Assembly (NCBI GenBank): GCA_031177445.1
Contig: JAPSGP010000199.1
Location: 1 to 6,036 of the forward strand
Direction of reading: 5' to 3'
Source: Acidimicrobiia bacterium
GTDB lineage: Bacteria; Actinomycetota; Acidimicrobiia; IMCC26256; JACDBD01
DNA: 6,036 nt
Shown in pieces: positions 1 to 6,036 of the stretch (its first letter is position 1; each line of letters opens with the position of its first letter). The notes beneath the pieces were generated by a model. The model worked only from the letters and a program-made list of their open reading frames with translations, searched no databases and was not told where the DNA came from. A program made the position numbers and the translations under genes.

Positions 1-792
1 GTCGTTGACGGCCCCCGTCTCGTCCGGGAACGCGTGTGCGTACTGGCCCGGTGCGCCCGGGGCGCTGAACAGCATCCACGTGTCGATGTAGGACACCGCC
101 GGGCGCTTCTCGGCCTCGCTCTTGAAAACCTCGTCGACCAGCCCCATCGACTCGGAGTACGACGCCGTCCGCATCGGCGGCATGCCGATCCAGACCACGA
201 GCCGGTCGTCGCCGGCGAGCAGGTCCATGAACGCGCCGACCCGGCGCCGGTACTCGTCGACCCATTCGGGCGCGGGCGGGCGATAGGACGTGTCGCCGAC
301 AGCGAGCGACTGGTTGTCGTTGGCGCCGACCATGAACACGACCACCTGCGGGTCACGCGCCCGAACCACCGCGTCCATGTGGCGGTGCCAGTCCCAGTAC
401 TCGCTGCGGACCAGGCCGGTGCCGACCTGGTACTCGGCCAGCGGCTGGATCACGCCGGTGTCGCGCGCGGCCTCGAACACCGCCCACGACGGGCCCGCGG
501 CCAGCGAGTCGCCCCCGACCCACAGCCGCAGCGGTTTTTCCGCCGTCGGCGTGCGCAGGTTCTGCTGGGCGCGCCGCACCGCGGGCGCGCTCGTGGTCGG
601 GACCTCCGCCGCGCTCGTGGCCGGGGCCTCGGCGGCAGCCGACGACACCGTCGAGGCCGCGTGCTCGTCGTCGGAGCCGTCGCCCTCGTCGGCCCACAGC
701 AGCCCCGCGAGCGTGAGCGAGCTGACGAAGATCACCGCCAGCAGCGTGAGCAACCGGCGCGTCTTGGCGTCGAAGGCGCTCGGCGCGGTCAT
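1..792 (-). CDS. DUF459 / SGNH-hydrolase-like protein, membrane-anchored (3' end outside window)
   Basis: The frame is open from an ATG at 792 to the left edge, giving 264 residues with no stop. Residues about 13-33 are a hydrophobic segment after a basic N-terminus, with no lipobox, so an exported, membrane-anchored protein is likely. Residues about 38-85 are an Ala/Ser/Thr/Pro-rich linker. The SGNH fold then begins: block I GGDSLAAG with nucleophile Ser96, a GTGL-x-R...YWDW stretch (124-135), block III VGANDNQ (155-161), a PEWVDEY motif (185-191), WIGMPPMR (201-208) and YIDTW (245-249). This order is typical of DUF459 proteins, an SGNH/GDSL-like family found in actinobacteria and proteobacteria. 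The Asp-x-x-His block that completes the triad should lie just beyond the edge. The ATG overlaps the upstream stop as TGATG, which suggests translational coupling. The family's substrate is not established; acyl-ester hydrolysis or transfer on envelope glycans is an inference. Confidence 0.88.
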   Translation of the reverse strand, partial: MTAPSAFDAKTRRLLTLLAVIFVSSLTLAGLLWADEGDGSDDEHAASTVSSAAAEAPATSAAEVPTTSAPAVRRAQQNLRTPTAEKPLRLWVGGDSLAAGPSWAVFEAARDTGVIQPLAEYQVGTGLVRSEYWDWHRHMDAVVRARDPQVVVFMVGANDNQSLAVGDTSYRPPAPEWVDEYRRRVGAFMDLLAGDDRLVVWIGMPPMRTASYSESMGLVDEVFKSEAEKRPAVSYIDTWMLFSAPGAPGQYAHAFPDETGAVND

Positions 793-1381
793 CACACGCG
801 CGCCAGCAGGTTGTGCGCGAGCGCGGTCAGGCGCTCGGTCTCGACGGTGGTGAAGTCGCCCACCTTCTGCCACAGGATCGAGTACGAGACGCCGTTCACG
901 CCGAAGACGATTGCCCGCGTCGACGCGATGAACGCGTCGTCACCGACGCCGTCGACCTCGGCGCGCACCTCGGTGACGCCGCGCGTCTCGTCGATCGGTC
1001 GCGGGATGATCGTGACCGCCACGAACGCGGACCTGTCGTCGCCGACGAGCCACTGGCAGTAGGGGTAGATCGGGGTGGGCGCGTCGACCGGGCCGCCGAA
1101 CTGGGCCTCGATCTCGACCGCGTCGAGCAACGTGCACGCCTGGCTGCTGTTGGCGTCGCCGAGCGAGCCGTCGTGCTTGCCGATGGTCGTGGTCGCGGGG
1201 CCGTTGTTGCCATCGTCCCCGCGACGTGACGAGCGCCAACGCTCGAATCCGCTTCCGGTGTGGATTTCCCGCTCCCGCCACACGCCGCGACGACCAGACC
1301 GACTGTCGCCGCCATCGCGAGCGCGGCGGACCACCGGCAAAACGTGCTCCGCCCCCTCACGGCCCGTGTCGTAGCGGCCAT
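792..1381 (-). CDS. DUF3558-like lipoprotein, reading frame interrupted by a single-base frameshift
   Basis: The gene lies in two frames. Frame one starts at ATG 1381 and encodes a basic N-terminus, a hydrophobic stretch and the lipobox VVAAC (lipidated Cys34, codon 1282-1280), then a Gly/Ser-rich linker. Frame two, running to the stop at 792-794, encodes a compact domain with CTLLDAVEIE, YCQW, GVGDDAF and a C-terminal helix. Adding one base at the G run (CCCC on the plus strand, 1217-1220) joins them into 196 residues with Gly55 followed by Asp56. In that numbering Cys83 and Cys109 could form a disulfide. The Cys...C-x-W...G-x-GD pattern resembles DUF3558 surface lipoproteins of actinobacteria; this is by eye, so the family call is moderate. 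It lies 41 nt after gluD and overlaps the next gene by one base. It may be a pseudogene, but the intact body in both parts makes a sequencing or assembly indel equally likely. No good ribosome site precedes ATG 1381. Function unknown. Confidence 0.72.
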
Positions 1382-1422
1382 TCGCGAACAAAGGTTAATG
1401 GCCGCTTCCGCGCGACCTTCGG

Positions 1423-2271
1423 TCAGGGCTGGCCGACGGCGATCTCGACCGGCGGTTCGACCGCGCCCCGCACACGACGGACCACGCGCTGGCGGCGCTC
1501 GAGGTAGGTGGCGAGCCCGGTGAGCGCGAGGTTGATCGTGATGTAGATCGCCGCGATCACGATCGCGGTTGGGATGACGTTGCCGATGTTGGTGTAGATG
1601 CGCCGGCCGCTGCGGAGCAGCTCGGGGTAGGCGACGATGAACCCGAGGGCGGAGTCCTTGAGCAGCACCACCATCTGGCTGATGATCGCCGGCAGCATGA
1701 TGCGGACGGCTTGGGGGATCTGCACCAGGCGCGTCACCGCTCCCTTGCGCAGCCCGATGCTGTACGCCGCCTCGACCTGTCCTTTGGGCACCGCGTTGAT
1801 GCCGGCGCGGAAGATCTCGGCCAACACCGAGCCGTTGTAGAGCGTGAGGCCGAAGACGAGCGCGCCGAAGGCCGAGATGTTGTAGCCGGCGCGCGGGAAG
1901 CCGAGGAACGCAAAGAAGATCAGCAGCACCAGCGGCAGGGCGCGGAAGAACTCGACGAACACCCCGCTCGCCTGCCGGAACAGCCAGCGCTCCGACAGCC
2001 GGCCGACCGCGAGCACGAGCCCGAGCGCGATTGCGAGCACCAGCGCCACTCCCGCTGCCCGCAGCGTCGCCCACAGTCCGCGCAGGAGGATCCGCTGCAC
2101 GCCGGACGTCGTGAACGGGTCCCAGAACACCTCCCGGAACTGACCGGTGTCGGACAAGCGCTGGATGATCAGCGCCACCAATGCGACGAGCGCGAGCGCG
2201 CCGAGGATGCTGCCGACCAGGATGCGCCGCTTCGCCCGAGGCCCGGGCGCGTCGTAGAGGGCGACGGTCAT
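1423..2271 (-). CDS. gluD: Glutamate-type ABC transporter permease, GluD-like
   Basis: This 282-residue inner-membrane permease belongs to the HisM/GlnP family of polar amino-acid ABC importers. The N-terminal LYDAPGPR motif (5-12) is shared, from memory, with Corynebacterium glutamicum GluD and supports the start. A first membrane helix lies at about 17-36. A loop to about 65 follows, then the core transmembrane domain with FRALPL (109-114). The cytoplasmic EAA loop is AEIFRAGINAVPKGQVEAA (151-169) with IGL after it; this contacts the ATPase. KDSALG in the second half is typical of this family. The C-terminus is basic and then short and acidic. The ATG overlaps the gluC stop by 4 nt (ATGA) and only a weak GGTGG lies upstream, so translation is probably coupled to gluC. 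It should pair with GluC as the heterodimeric channel. Glutamate as substrate is inferred from gene order and similarity; other polar amino acids remain possible. Confidence 0.93.
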   Translation of the reverse strand: MTVALYDAPGPRAKRRILVGSILGALALVALVALIIQRLSDTGQFREVFWDPFTTSGVQRILLRGLWATLRAAGVALVLAIALGLVLAVGRLSERWLFRQASGVFVEFFRALPLVLLIFFAFLGFPRAGYNISAFGALVFGLTLYNGSVLAEIFRAGINAVPKGQVEAAYSIGLRKGAVTRLVQIPQAVRIMLPAIISQMVVLLKDSALGFIVAYPELLRSGRRIYTNIGNVIPTAIVIAAIYITINLALTGLATYLERRQRVVRRVRGAVEPPVEIAVGQP

Positions 2272-2915
2272 CGCGCCGCCGCCACCCGTCGTTCGAGCCG
2301 GCTGAACGCGAAGCTGAGCGCCAGCGTGATGACCAGGTAGCCGGCGGCGGTCACGATCAGCAGCGGAAAGGTCGCGCTGGCGTCCTGGTTCTGCAGCCGG
2401 CGCAGGATGCTGGTGGCCTCGGTCACGCTGAACGCGACCGCGATCGACGTGTTCTTGGTGAGCGCGATGAACACGCTGCTGAGCAGCGGGACGATGGCGC
2501 GGAACGCCTGCGGGAGCACGACCAGGCTCAGCGTCTGGCGGAACGGAAGCCCGATGGCGCGCGCCGCCTCGATTTCTCCGCTGGCGACCGAGTTGATGCC
2601 GGACCGCACCGCCTCACACACGAAGGACGACGTGTAGACGGTGAGGGCGACGACCGCGAACACGAAGAACGAGAACCGGATCTCGAGGCGGGGCAACCCG
2701 AACGTGCTGAAGATGAACACCAGTGTGAGCGGTGTGTTGCGCACGACTGTCACGTAGGTCGCTCCTGCCCACCGCAGCGGGGGGATCGGGCACACTCGCA
2801 TGACCGCGAGCAGCGTGCCGAAGACCAGCGACAGCCCGCCCGCGAGCGCGGCGAGCTGGATGGTGCGCCAGAAGCCTTCGAGGATCAGCTCACGCTGATC
2901 CCAGACGAAGTCCAT
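2268..2915 (-). CDS. gluC: Glutamate-type ABC transporter permease, GluC-like
   Basis: This 215-residue permease is the shorter partner of GluD and of usual size for the HisM family. A hydrophobic helix at about 18-39 is followed by MRVCPIPPLR, then VRNTPLTL (58-65), a hallmark of GluC/GlnP-type subunits. Further membrane segments lie near 66-75 and 82-100. The EAA loop is CEAVRSGINSVASGEIEAA (100-118) with IGL after it, and VLPQAFRAIVP plus ALTKNTS follow. The overall pattern matches C. glutamicum GluC closely from memory, including the TS-x-FV-x-E-x-x-RSGIN stretch. The start ATG (2913-2915) has an AGGGG ribosome site 6 nt upstream (2922-2926 on the plus strand). The gap from gluB is 49 nt and the stop overlaps gluD by 4 nt. 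It should form the membrane channel with GluD; substrate as for the whole operon. Confidence 0.94.
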   Translation of the reverse strand: MDFVWDQRELILEGFWRTIQLAALAGGLSLVFGTLLAVMRVCPIPPLRWAGATYVTVVRNTPLTLVFIFSTFGLPRLEIRFSFFVFAVVALTVYTSSFVCEAVRSGINSVASGEIEAARAIGLPFRQTLSLVVLPQAFRAIVPLLSSVFIALTKNTSIAVAFSVTEATSILRRLQNQDASATFPLLIVTAAGYLVITLALSFAFSRLERRVAAAR

Positions 2916-2964
2916 GGGCGGCCCCTACCGCCGCCCACGGAGCGACGGGTCGTTCAAGTGCGCA

Positions 2965-3864
2965 TCACGGGTAGCGGTCGACCGGTGGTGGCTCGGGAGC
3001 GGTCTCGCCGCTGGCGCCGAGGGTGGCGTCGAAGATCTCCTCCCACGTGCCGTCCTCGTAGGCATCCTCGAGTACGTCGTTGAGGAAGTTGCGGAACTCG
3101 GTGTCGCCCTTCGGCAGCCCGATGCCATAGGGCTCGGTGCTGAACACCTCGCCGACCACCCGGAACTTGCCCTCGTACTTCGGGTCGGCGGCGTAGCCGG
3201 CCAGGATGATGTCGTCGGTGCTGACGGCATCGATCTGGCCCGCCTCGAGCTGGTCGACGCACTCGGTGTAGGTCTCGAACTCGACCGGCTCGGCCTCGGG
3301 GTAGCTCGTGCGGATCCGGGCGATCGGCGTCGAACCGGTGACCGCGCACACGCGCTTGCCCGCGAGGTCGTCGGGGCCGTTGATCGAGTCGTCGTCCTCA
3401 CGCACCAGCAAGTCCTGGCCCGCGACGTAGTAGGGCCCGGCGAAGTCGACCTGCTGCTTGCGCTCGTCGTTGATCGTGTAGGTGGCGATCACGATGTCGA
3501 CGCGGTCGCCGGTGATGAACGCCTCGCGGTTGGCCGAGATGGTCTCGATGAACTCGATGTCGTCTTCGTCGATGCCGAGCTTGCTGGCGATGAGCTTCCC
3601 GATCTCGACGTCGAAGCCCTCGGGCTCGTCGGTCTCGAGGCTGATGTTGCCAAGGCCGGGCTGGTCGAACTTGGTGCCGATCCGGATGGTCCCGGCGTCC
3701 GCAAGCTCGGCCATGGTGGAGCCGGCCGGGAACTCGACCTCCTCTTCGACCGTGACCTCGGGGGCCCTGGACTCGCCGTTGCCGTCGTCGTCACCGCAGC
3801 CGGCGGCGAGCACCAGCGCGAGCACGGCGAACAGGAGGACGAGGCGGCGGATGGGGAACTTCAT
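2965..3864 (-). CDS. gluB: Glutamate-type solute-binding lipoprotein, GluB-like
   Basis: This 299-residue extracytoplasmic receptor belongs to the SBP_bac_3 (polar amino-acid) family. Basic residues and a hydrophobic helix (6-20) lead to the lipobox LAAGC, with lipidated Cys23 followed by an Asp-rich run. A 35-residue acidic linker precedes the binding domain, which opens with TIRIGTKFDQPG (59-70); KFDQPG is typical of actinobacterial GluB proteins. GFDVEIGKLIA (83-93), ATYTIN-DERK (127-136) and VDFAGPYY (139-146) follow. By analogy with family structures Arg135 should bind the ligand carboxylate. Cys173 and Cys202 flank lobe 2 (VCAVTGSTP; YTECVDQLEAGQIDAVSTDD) and may form a disulfide. The protein ends in a Pro-rich tail, PEPPPVDRYP. 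A strong ribosome site (AGGAAAGGA) supports the start. It sits between the ATPase and permease genes in gluABCD order. It delivers ligand to GluCD; glutamate or aspartate is the likely substrate but is not proven by sequence. Confidence 0.94.
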   Translation of the reverse strand: MKFPIRRLVLLFAVLALVLAAGCGDDDGNGESRAPEVTVEEEVEFPAGSTMAELADAGTIRIGTKFDQPGLGNISLETDEPEGFDVEIGKLIASKLGIDEDDIEFIETISANREAFITGDRVDIVIATYTINDERKQQVDFAGPYYVAGQDLLVREDDDSINGPDDLAGKRVCAVTGSTPIARIRTSYPEAEPVEFETYTECVDQLEAGQIDAVSTDDIILAGYAADPKYEGKFRVVGEVFSTEPYGIGLPKGDTEFRNFLNDVLEDAYEDGTWEEIFDATLGASGETAPEPPPVDRYP

Positions 3865-3870
3865 TCGCAG

Positions 3871-3879
3871 TCCTTTCCT
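3871..3879 (-). promoter_or_regulatory. Ribosome binding site of the gluB-like gene
   Basis: On the minus strand the sequence AGGAAAGGA ends 6 nt before the ATG at 3864, inside the 30-nt gap after the ATPase stop. It is the strongest Shine-Dalgarno match in the cluster. This fits the usual need for more binding protein than permease or ATPase, although that reading is inference. Confidence 0.7.
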
Positions 3880-3894
3880 GGATGACCTGCCCGG

Positions 3895-4635
3895 TCAGTA
3901 GGCGAGGATCTTGGAGAGGAAGTCCTTGGCGCGCGTGCTGGTGGGGTGGTCGAAGAACTCGGCGGGGGTGCCGCGCTCCACGATCTCGCCCTCGTCCATG
4001 AACACCACCTGATCAGCGGCCTGGCGCGCGAAGCCCATCTCGTGGGTGACGACGATCATCGTCATGCCACTCTGCGCCAATTCGATCATCACGTCGAGCA
4101 CATCGCTGATCATCTCGGGATCGAGGGCCGAGGTCGGCTCGTCGAACAGCAGCAGCTTGGGCTCCATGGCGAGGGCGCGGGCGATGGCCACCCGCTGCTG
4201 CTGGCCGCCGGAGAGCTGGGCCGGGATGGCGTCGGCCTTGTCGGCCAGGCCCACCCGGTCGAGCAGCTCCCGGGCGGTGCGCTCGGCGTCGGCCTTGGCG
4301 CGCCCCCGCACCTTCATGGGCCCGAGGGCGACGTTGCCGAGCGCGGTCTTGTGCGAGAAGAGGTTGAAGCTCTGGAACACCATGCCGATGTCGGCGCGGT
4401 AGCGCGCCAGCGCCTTGCCCTCGGCCGGGACCGCCCGGCCATCGAGGGTGATGGTGCCGGAATCGATTGGCTCGAGGCGGTTGATGACCCGGCACAACGT
4501 GGACTTGCCCGACCCCGATGGGCCGAGCACGACCACCACCTGGCCCCGGGCGACGCCGAGATCGATGTCCTTCAGCACGTGGAGTGGCCCGAAGTGCTTG
4601 TTCACCTTCGACAGTGCTACCAGCTGGTCGCTCAT
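3895..4635 (-). CDS. gluA: Glutamate-type ABC transporter ATP-binding protein, GluA-like
   Basis: This 246-residue ATPase is of normal size for the GlnQ/HisP/GluA family and powers the importer from the cytoplasmic side. All nucleotide-binding motifs are intact: aromatic A-loop Phe15, Walker A GPSGSGKST (38-46), Q-loop Gln88 in GMVFQSFNLFSH (84-95), signature LSGGQQQR (141-148), Walker B LLLFDEPTSALDP (161-173) with catalytic Glu166, and switch His198 in VVTHEMGFAR. The VFQ-x-FNLF Q-loop and EMGFAR after the switch His are characteristic of polar amino-acid importers. The start ATG has GAAGG (plus-strand 4642-4646) 6 nt upstream. It is the first gene of the minus-strand cluster, 30 nt before the binding-protein gene, and faces the sulfatase across a 175-nt divergent region that must contain its promoter. 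Function in an importer is nearly certain; glutamate specificity rests on the gluABCD gene order. Confidence 0.95.
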   Translation of the reverse strand: MSDQLVALSKVNKHFGPLHVLKDIDLGVARGQVVVVLGPSGSGKSTLCRVINRLEPIDSGTITLDGRAVPAEGKALARYRADIGMVFQSFNLFSHKTALGNVALGPMKVRGRAKADAERTARELLDRVGLADKADAIPAQLSGGQQQRVAIARALAMEPKLLLFDEPTSALDPEMISDVLDVMIELAQSGMTMIVVTHEMGFARQAADQVVFMDEGEIVERGTPAEFFDHPTSTRAKDFLSKILAY

Positions 4636-4726
4636 GCCGTGCCTTCGCCCGGGATTCGGCGCTCCGCCCGACGCGTCCGTGCGCCCGACCGACGAAATTG
4701 TGAGCGGAATGGGCTGACGAATCCAG

Positions 4727-4736
4727 CGTAGCTACG
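4727..4736. repeat. Perfect 10-nt palindrome CGTAGCTACG
   Basis: The sequence CGTAGCTACG reads the same on both strands and lies about 90 nt upstream of the gluA-like start. Relative to the possible -10 at 4697-4702 for the transporter genes it sits roughly 25-35 nt upstream, where a regulator could act. A 10-nt palindrome can occur by chance, so an operator role is only a possibility. Confidence 0.3.
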
Positions 4737-4775
4737 AAGGAATGACTCCGCCGGGCATGCCGACCGCACCGGCTG

Positions 4776-4790
4776 ACGCAACTCTTGCGT
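4776..4790. promoter_or_regulatory. 15-nt inverted repeat (ACGCAA-CTC-TTGCGT), candidate operator
   Basis: Two perfect 6-nt arms are separated by 3 nt, ending 20 nt before the sulfatase ATG. The repeat overlaps the possible -35 and spacer of the sulfatase promoter (4773-4802), a position suited to a repressor site. The stem is too short and has no following T run, so it is not a terminator. No regulator gene lies in the window to bind it. Confidence 0.35.
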
Positions 4791-4810
4791 GCAATCTACG
4801 CTCGCCCGCC

Positions 4811-6036
4811 ATGAGTGACTGGACGAAGTTCGGCGGGACGATCGGGCGCTACCGCGACGAGTCGACGCCGTGGTGGCCCGAACCGCGGCGCGCGCGGGAC
4901 GACGCGCCCAACGTGCTCGTGATCCTGCTCGACGACGTCGGCTTCGCCCAGCTCGGCTGCTTCGGCTCCGACCTCGACACGCCCACGTTCGATCGCCTCG
5001 CCGCCAACGGCCTGCGCTACACGAACTTCCACACCACCGCGCTGTGCTCCCCCACCCGGGCCTCGCTGCTCACCGGGCGCAATCACCACACTGTCGGCAT
5101 GGGCCGCATCACCGACCTCGCCACCGGGTTCCCCGGTTACCACGCCCGCATCGAGAAGGAGCACGGGTTCCTCTCCGAGATGCTGGTGCCGGCGGGCTAC
5201 GGCTCGTACGCGGTCGGCAAGTGGCATCTCACTCCTGACGACGAGCGCCACCTCGGCGCCCGGCGCGATCGCTGGCCCCTCGGTCGCGGCTTCGAGCGCT
5301 TCTACGGCTTCTTCGGCGGCGAGACCCACCAGTTCGCGCCCACGCTCGTCTATGACAACCATCGGGTCGCGCAGCCGCGTGCGTTCGACGACGGCTACCA
5401 CCTCACCGAGGATCTCGCCGACCGGGCGATCGAGTTCGTCGCCGATCTCGACTCCGCCGAACCCGACAAGCCCTTCTTCCTCTACTTCTGCACCGGCGCC
5501 TGCCACTCCCCCCATCACGCGCCGCCGGACTGGATCGAGCGCTACCGCGGCCGCTTCGACGCCGGCTGGGACGCCTGGCGGGCGGCCACCTTCGCCCGCC
5601 AGGAGGCAATGGGGCTGTTGCCGCCGGGCACCGAGCTCTCGCCTCGCCCGGAGTGGGTGCCGGCGTGGGACGCGCTGCCGCCGGACGAGCAGCGGGTGGC
5701 GGCCCGGTTCATGGAGTGCTTCGCCGCCTTCCTCACCCACGCCGACCATCACATCGGACGCGTCCTCGACTTTCTCGCCGAGATCGGCCGCCTCGACAAC
5801 ACGCTCGTGCTCGCGCTCTCCGACAACGGGGCGTCGTCGGAAGGCGGGGTGCACGGGTCGATCAACGACGCCCGCCCGTGGAACCTCGCCGGGAGCCCGG
5901 TCGAGGAGGCCGTCGCCCGCTTCGACGAGCTCGGCGGGCCGACCCTCCACAACAACTATCCCTGGGGCTGGACGGTCGCCGGCAACACGCCCTTCCGGCG
6001 CTGGAAGCGGGAGGTGCACGAGGGCGGCGTGGCCGA
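4811..6036 (+). CDS. Type I (formylglycine-dependent) sulfatase, arylsulfatase family (3' end outside window)
   Basis: The frame opens at ATG 4811 and stays open to the right edge, giving 408 residues. It hydrolyses sulfate esters, probably aryl or alkyl. Asp41-Asp42 in VILLDDVGF are metal ligands. CSPTRASLLTG (79-89) is the C-x-P-x-R signature, with Cys79 (codon 5045-5047) the residue converted to formylglycine. GKWH supplies Lys137 and His139, ACHSPHHAP (230-238) supplies the active-site His, LSDNG (336-340) gives metal ligands Asp338 and Asn339, and Lys399 lies in RRWKREVHEGG. The G-x-H-A-R...EKEHGFLSEML region recalls the roughly 790-residue mycobacterial AtsA/AtsD enzymes, so about half may be missing here. 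There is no signal peptide, implying a cytoplasmic enzyme. No clear ribosome site precedes the ATG, and a leaderless transcript is possible. An activating enzyme (FGE) must be encoded elsewhere. It is read away from the gluABCD cluster and no functional link is evident. Confidence 0.93.
   Translation, partial: MSDWTKFGGTIGRYRDESTPWWPEPRRARDDAPNVLVILLDDVGFAQLGCFGSDLDTPTFDRLAANGLRYTNFHTTALCSPTRASLLTGRNHHTVGMGRITDLATGFPGYHARIEKEHGFLSEMLVPAGYGSYAVGKWHLTPDDERHLGARRDRWPLGRGFERFYGFFGGETHQFAPTLVYDNHRVAQPRAFDDGYHLTEDLADRAIEFVADLDSAEPDKPFFLYFCTGACHSPHHAPPDWIERYRGRFDAGWDAWRAATFARQEAMGLLPPGTELSPRPEWVPAWDALPPDEQRVAARFMECFAAFLTHADHHIGRVLDFLAEIGRLDNTLVLALSDNGASSEGGVHGSINDARPWNLAGSPVEEAVARFDELGGPTLHNNYPWGWTVAGNTPFRRWKREVHEGGVA

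Larger units (their letters stand above)
4636..4810. promoter_or_regulatory. Divergent intergenic region between the gluA-like gene and the sulfatase
   Basis: This 175-nt stretch separates two divergently read genes and should contain both promoters. Toward the transporter genes, CACAAT on the minus strand (4697-4702) is a possible -10 with a 5' leader of about 55 nt, but no convincing -35 lies at 17-18 nt. Toward the sulfatase, CTGACG (4773-4778) and TACGCT (4797-4802) with an 18-nt spacer could be a -35/-10 pair. Both are weak matches by eye. The region also contains the inverted repeat at 4776-4790 and the palindrome at 4727-4736. No coding frame with family character was seen in it. Confidence 0.5.

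Noticed and set aside
34..1062. A 342-codon plus-strand frame, rich in Arg, His and Ala
   Set aside because: It lies antisense to the DUF459 gene and the lipoprotein and runs across both. It has no domain character and is a composition artefact.
1382..1422. Possible terminator between gluD and the lipoprotein gene
   Set aside because: The 41-nt gap shows no GC-rich stem followed by a T run on the minus strand, so it gives no support for transcript termination here.
2181..3083. A plus-strand frame of 300 codons across gluC and the gluB end
   Set aside because: It is very Arg/Glu/Asp-rich and repetitive, antisense to a clear permease gene with all family motifs.
4696..4708. AATTGTGAGCGGA, identical to the left 13 nt of the E. 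coli lac operator O1
   Set aside because: The second half-site is absent (the following bases do not match), there is no LacI-type gene in the window, and no sign of vector sequence. It is taken as coincidence.
3946..4731. A plus-strand frame of 261 codons opposite the ABC ATPase
   Set aside because: The minus strand carries every ABC ATPase motif; the opposite frame has none of its own and only reflects codon bias.
4796..6019. A long antisense open frame (about 407 codons, minus strand) across the sulfatase gene
   Set aside because: It is a mirror of the sulfatase codons in high-GC DNA. Its predicted protein is Val/Gly/Glu/Arg-rich with no family motif, while the plus strand has the full sulfatase active site.

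Overview
The window is high-GC DNA with strong third-position G/C bias and long spurious antisense frames, as expected of an actinobacterium. The gene set fits this: a gluABCD-type amino-acid ABC importer in the order known from Corynebacterium, a DUF459 SGNH protein, a DUF3558-like lipoprotein and a mycobacterial-style sulfatase. Placement below phylum level (for example Acidimicrobiia) is a guess.

Layout: six genes lie on the minus strand and are read right to left. They are an ABC ATPase (gluA-like, 3895-4635), a glutamate-type binding lipoprotein (gluB-like, 2965-3864), two permeases (gluC-like 2268-2915 and gluD-like 1423-2271, overlapping by 4 nt), a small DUF3558-like lipoprotein whose reading frame is broken by one base (792-1381), and a membrane-anchored DUF459/SGNH hydrolase-like protein (1-792, cut by the left edge) whose ATG overlaps the lipoprotein stop. 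Gaps are 0-49 nt throughout and none contains an evident terminator, so all six could be one transcript. On the plus strand a divergent FGly-type sulfatase starts at 4811 and runs off the right edge. The 175-nt divergent intergenic region (4636-4810) should hold both promoters. It contains a 15-nt inverted repeat and a 10-nt palindrome.

Function: the four glu genes encode a complete importer, with a lipid-anchored receptor outside the membrane, two HisM-family permeases in it and an ATPase inside, most likely for glutamate or a related polar amino acid. The two downstream genes encode exported surface proteins of unknown role. The sulfatase has the full visible catalytic set and no signal peptide, so it probably acts in the cytoplasm on imported sulfate esters.

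No new defence, mobile or RNA-based system was found. The most notable items are the single-base frameshift in the lipoprotein, the tight linkage of two surface-protein genes to gluABCD, and the inverted repeat beside the sulfatase start. The SGNH and sulfatase genes are open at the window edges, so their C-terminal parts are unseen.
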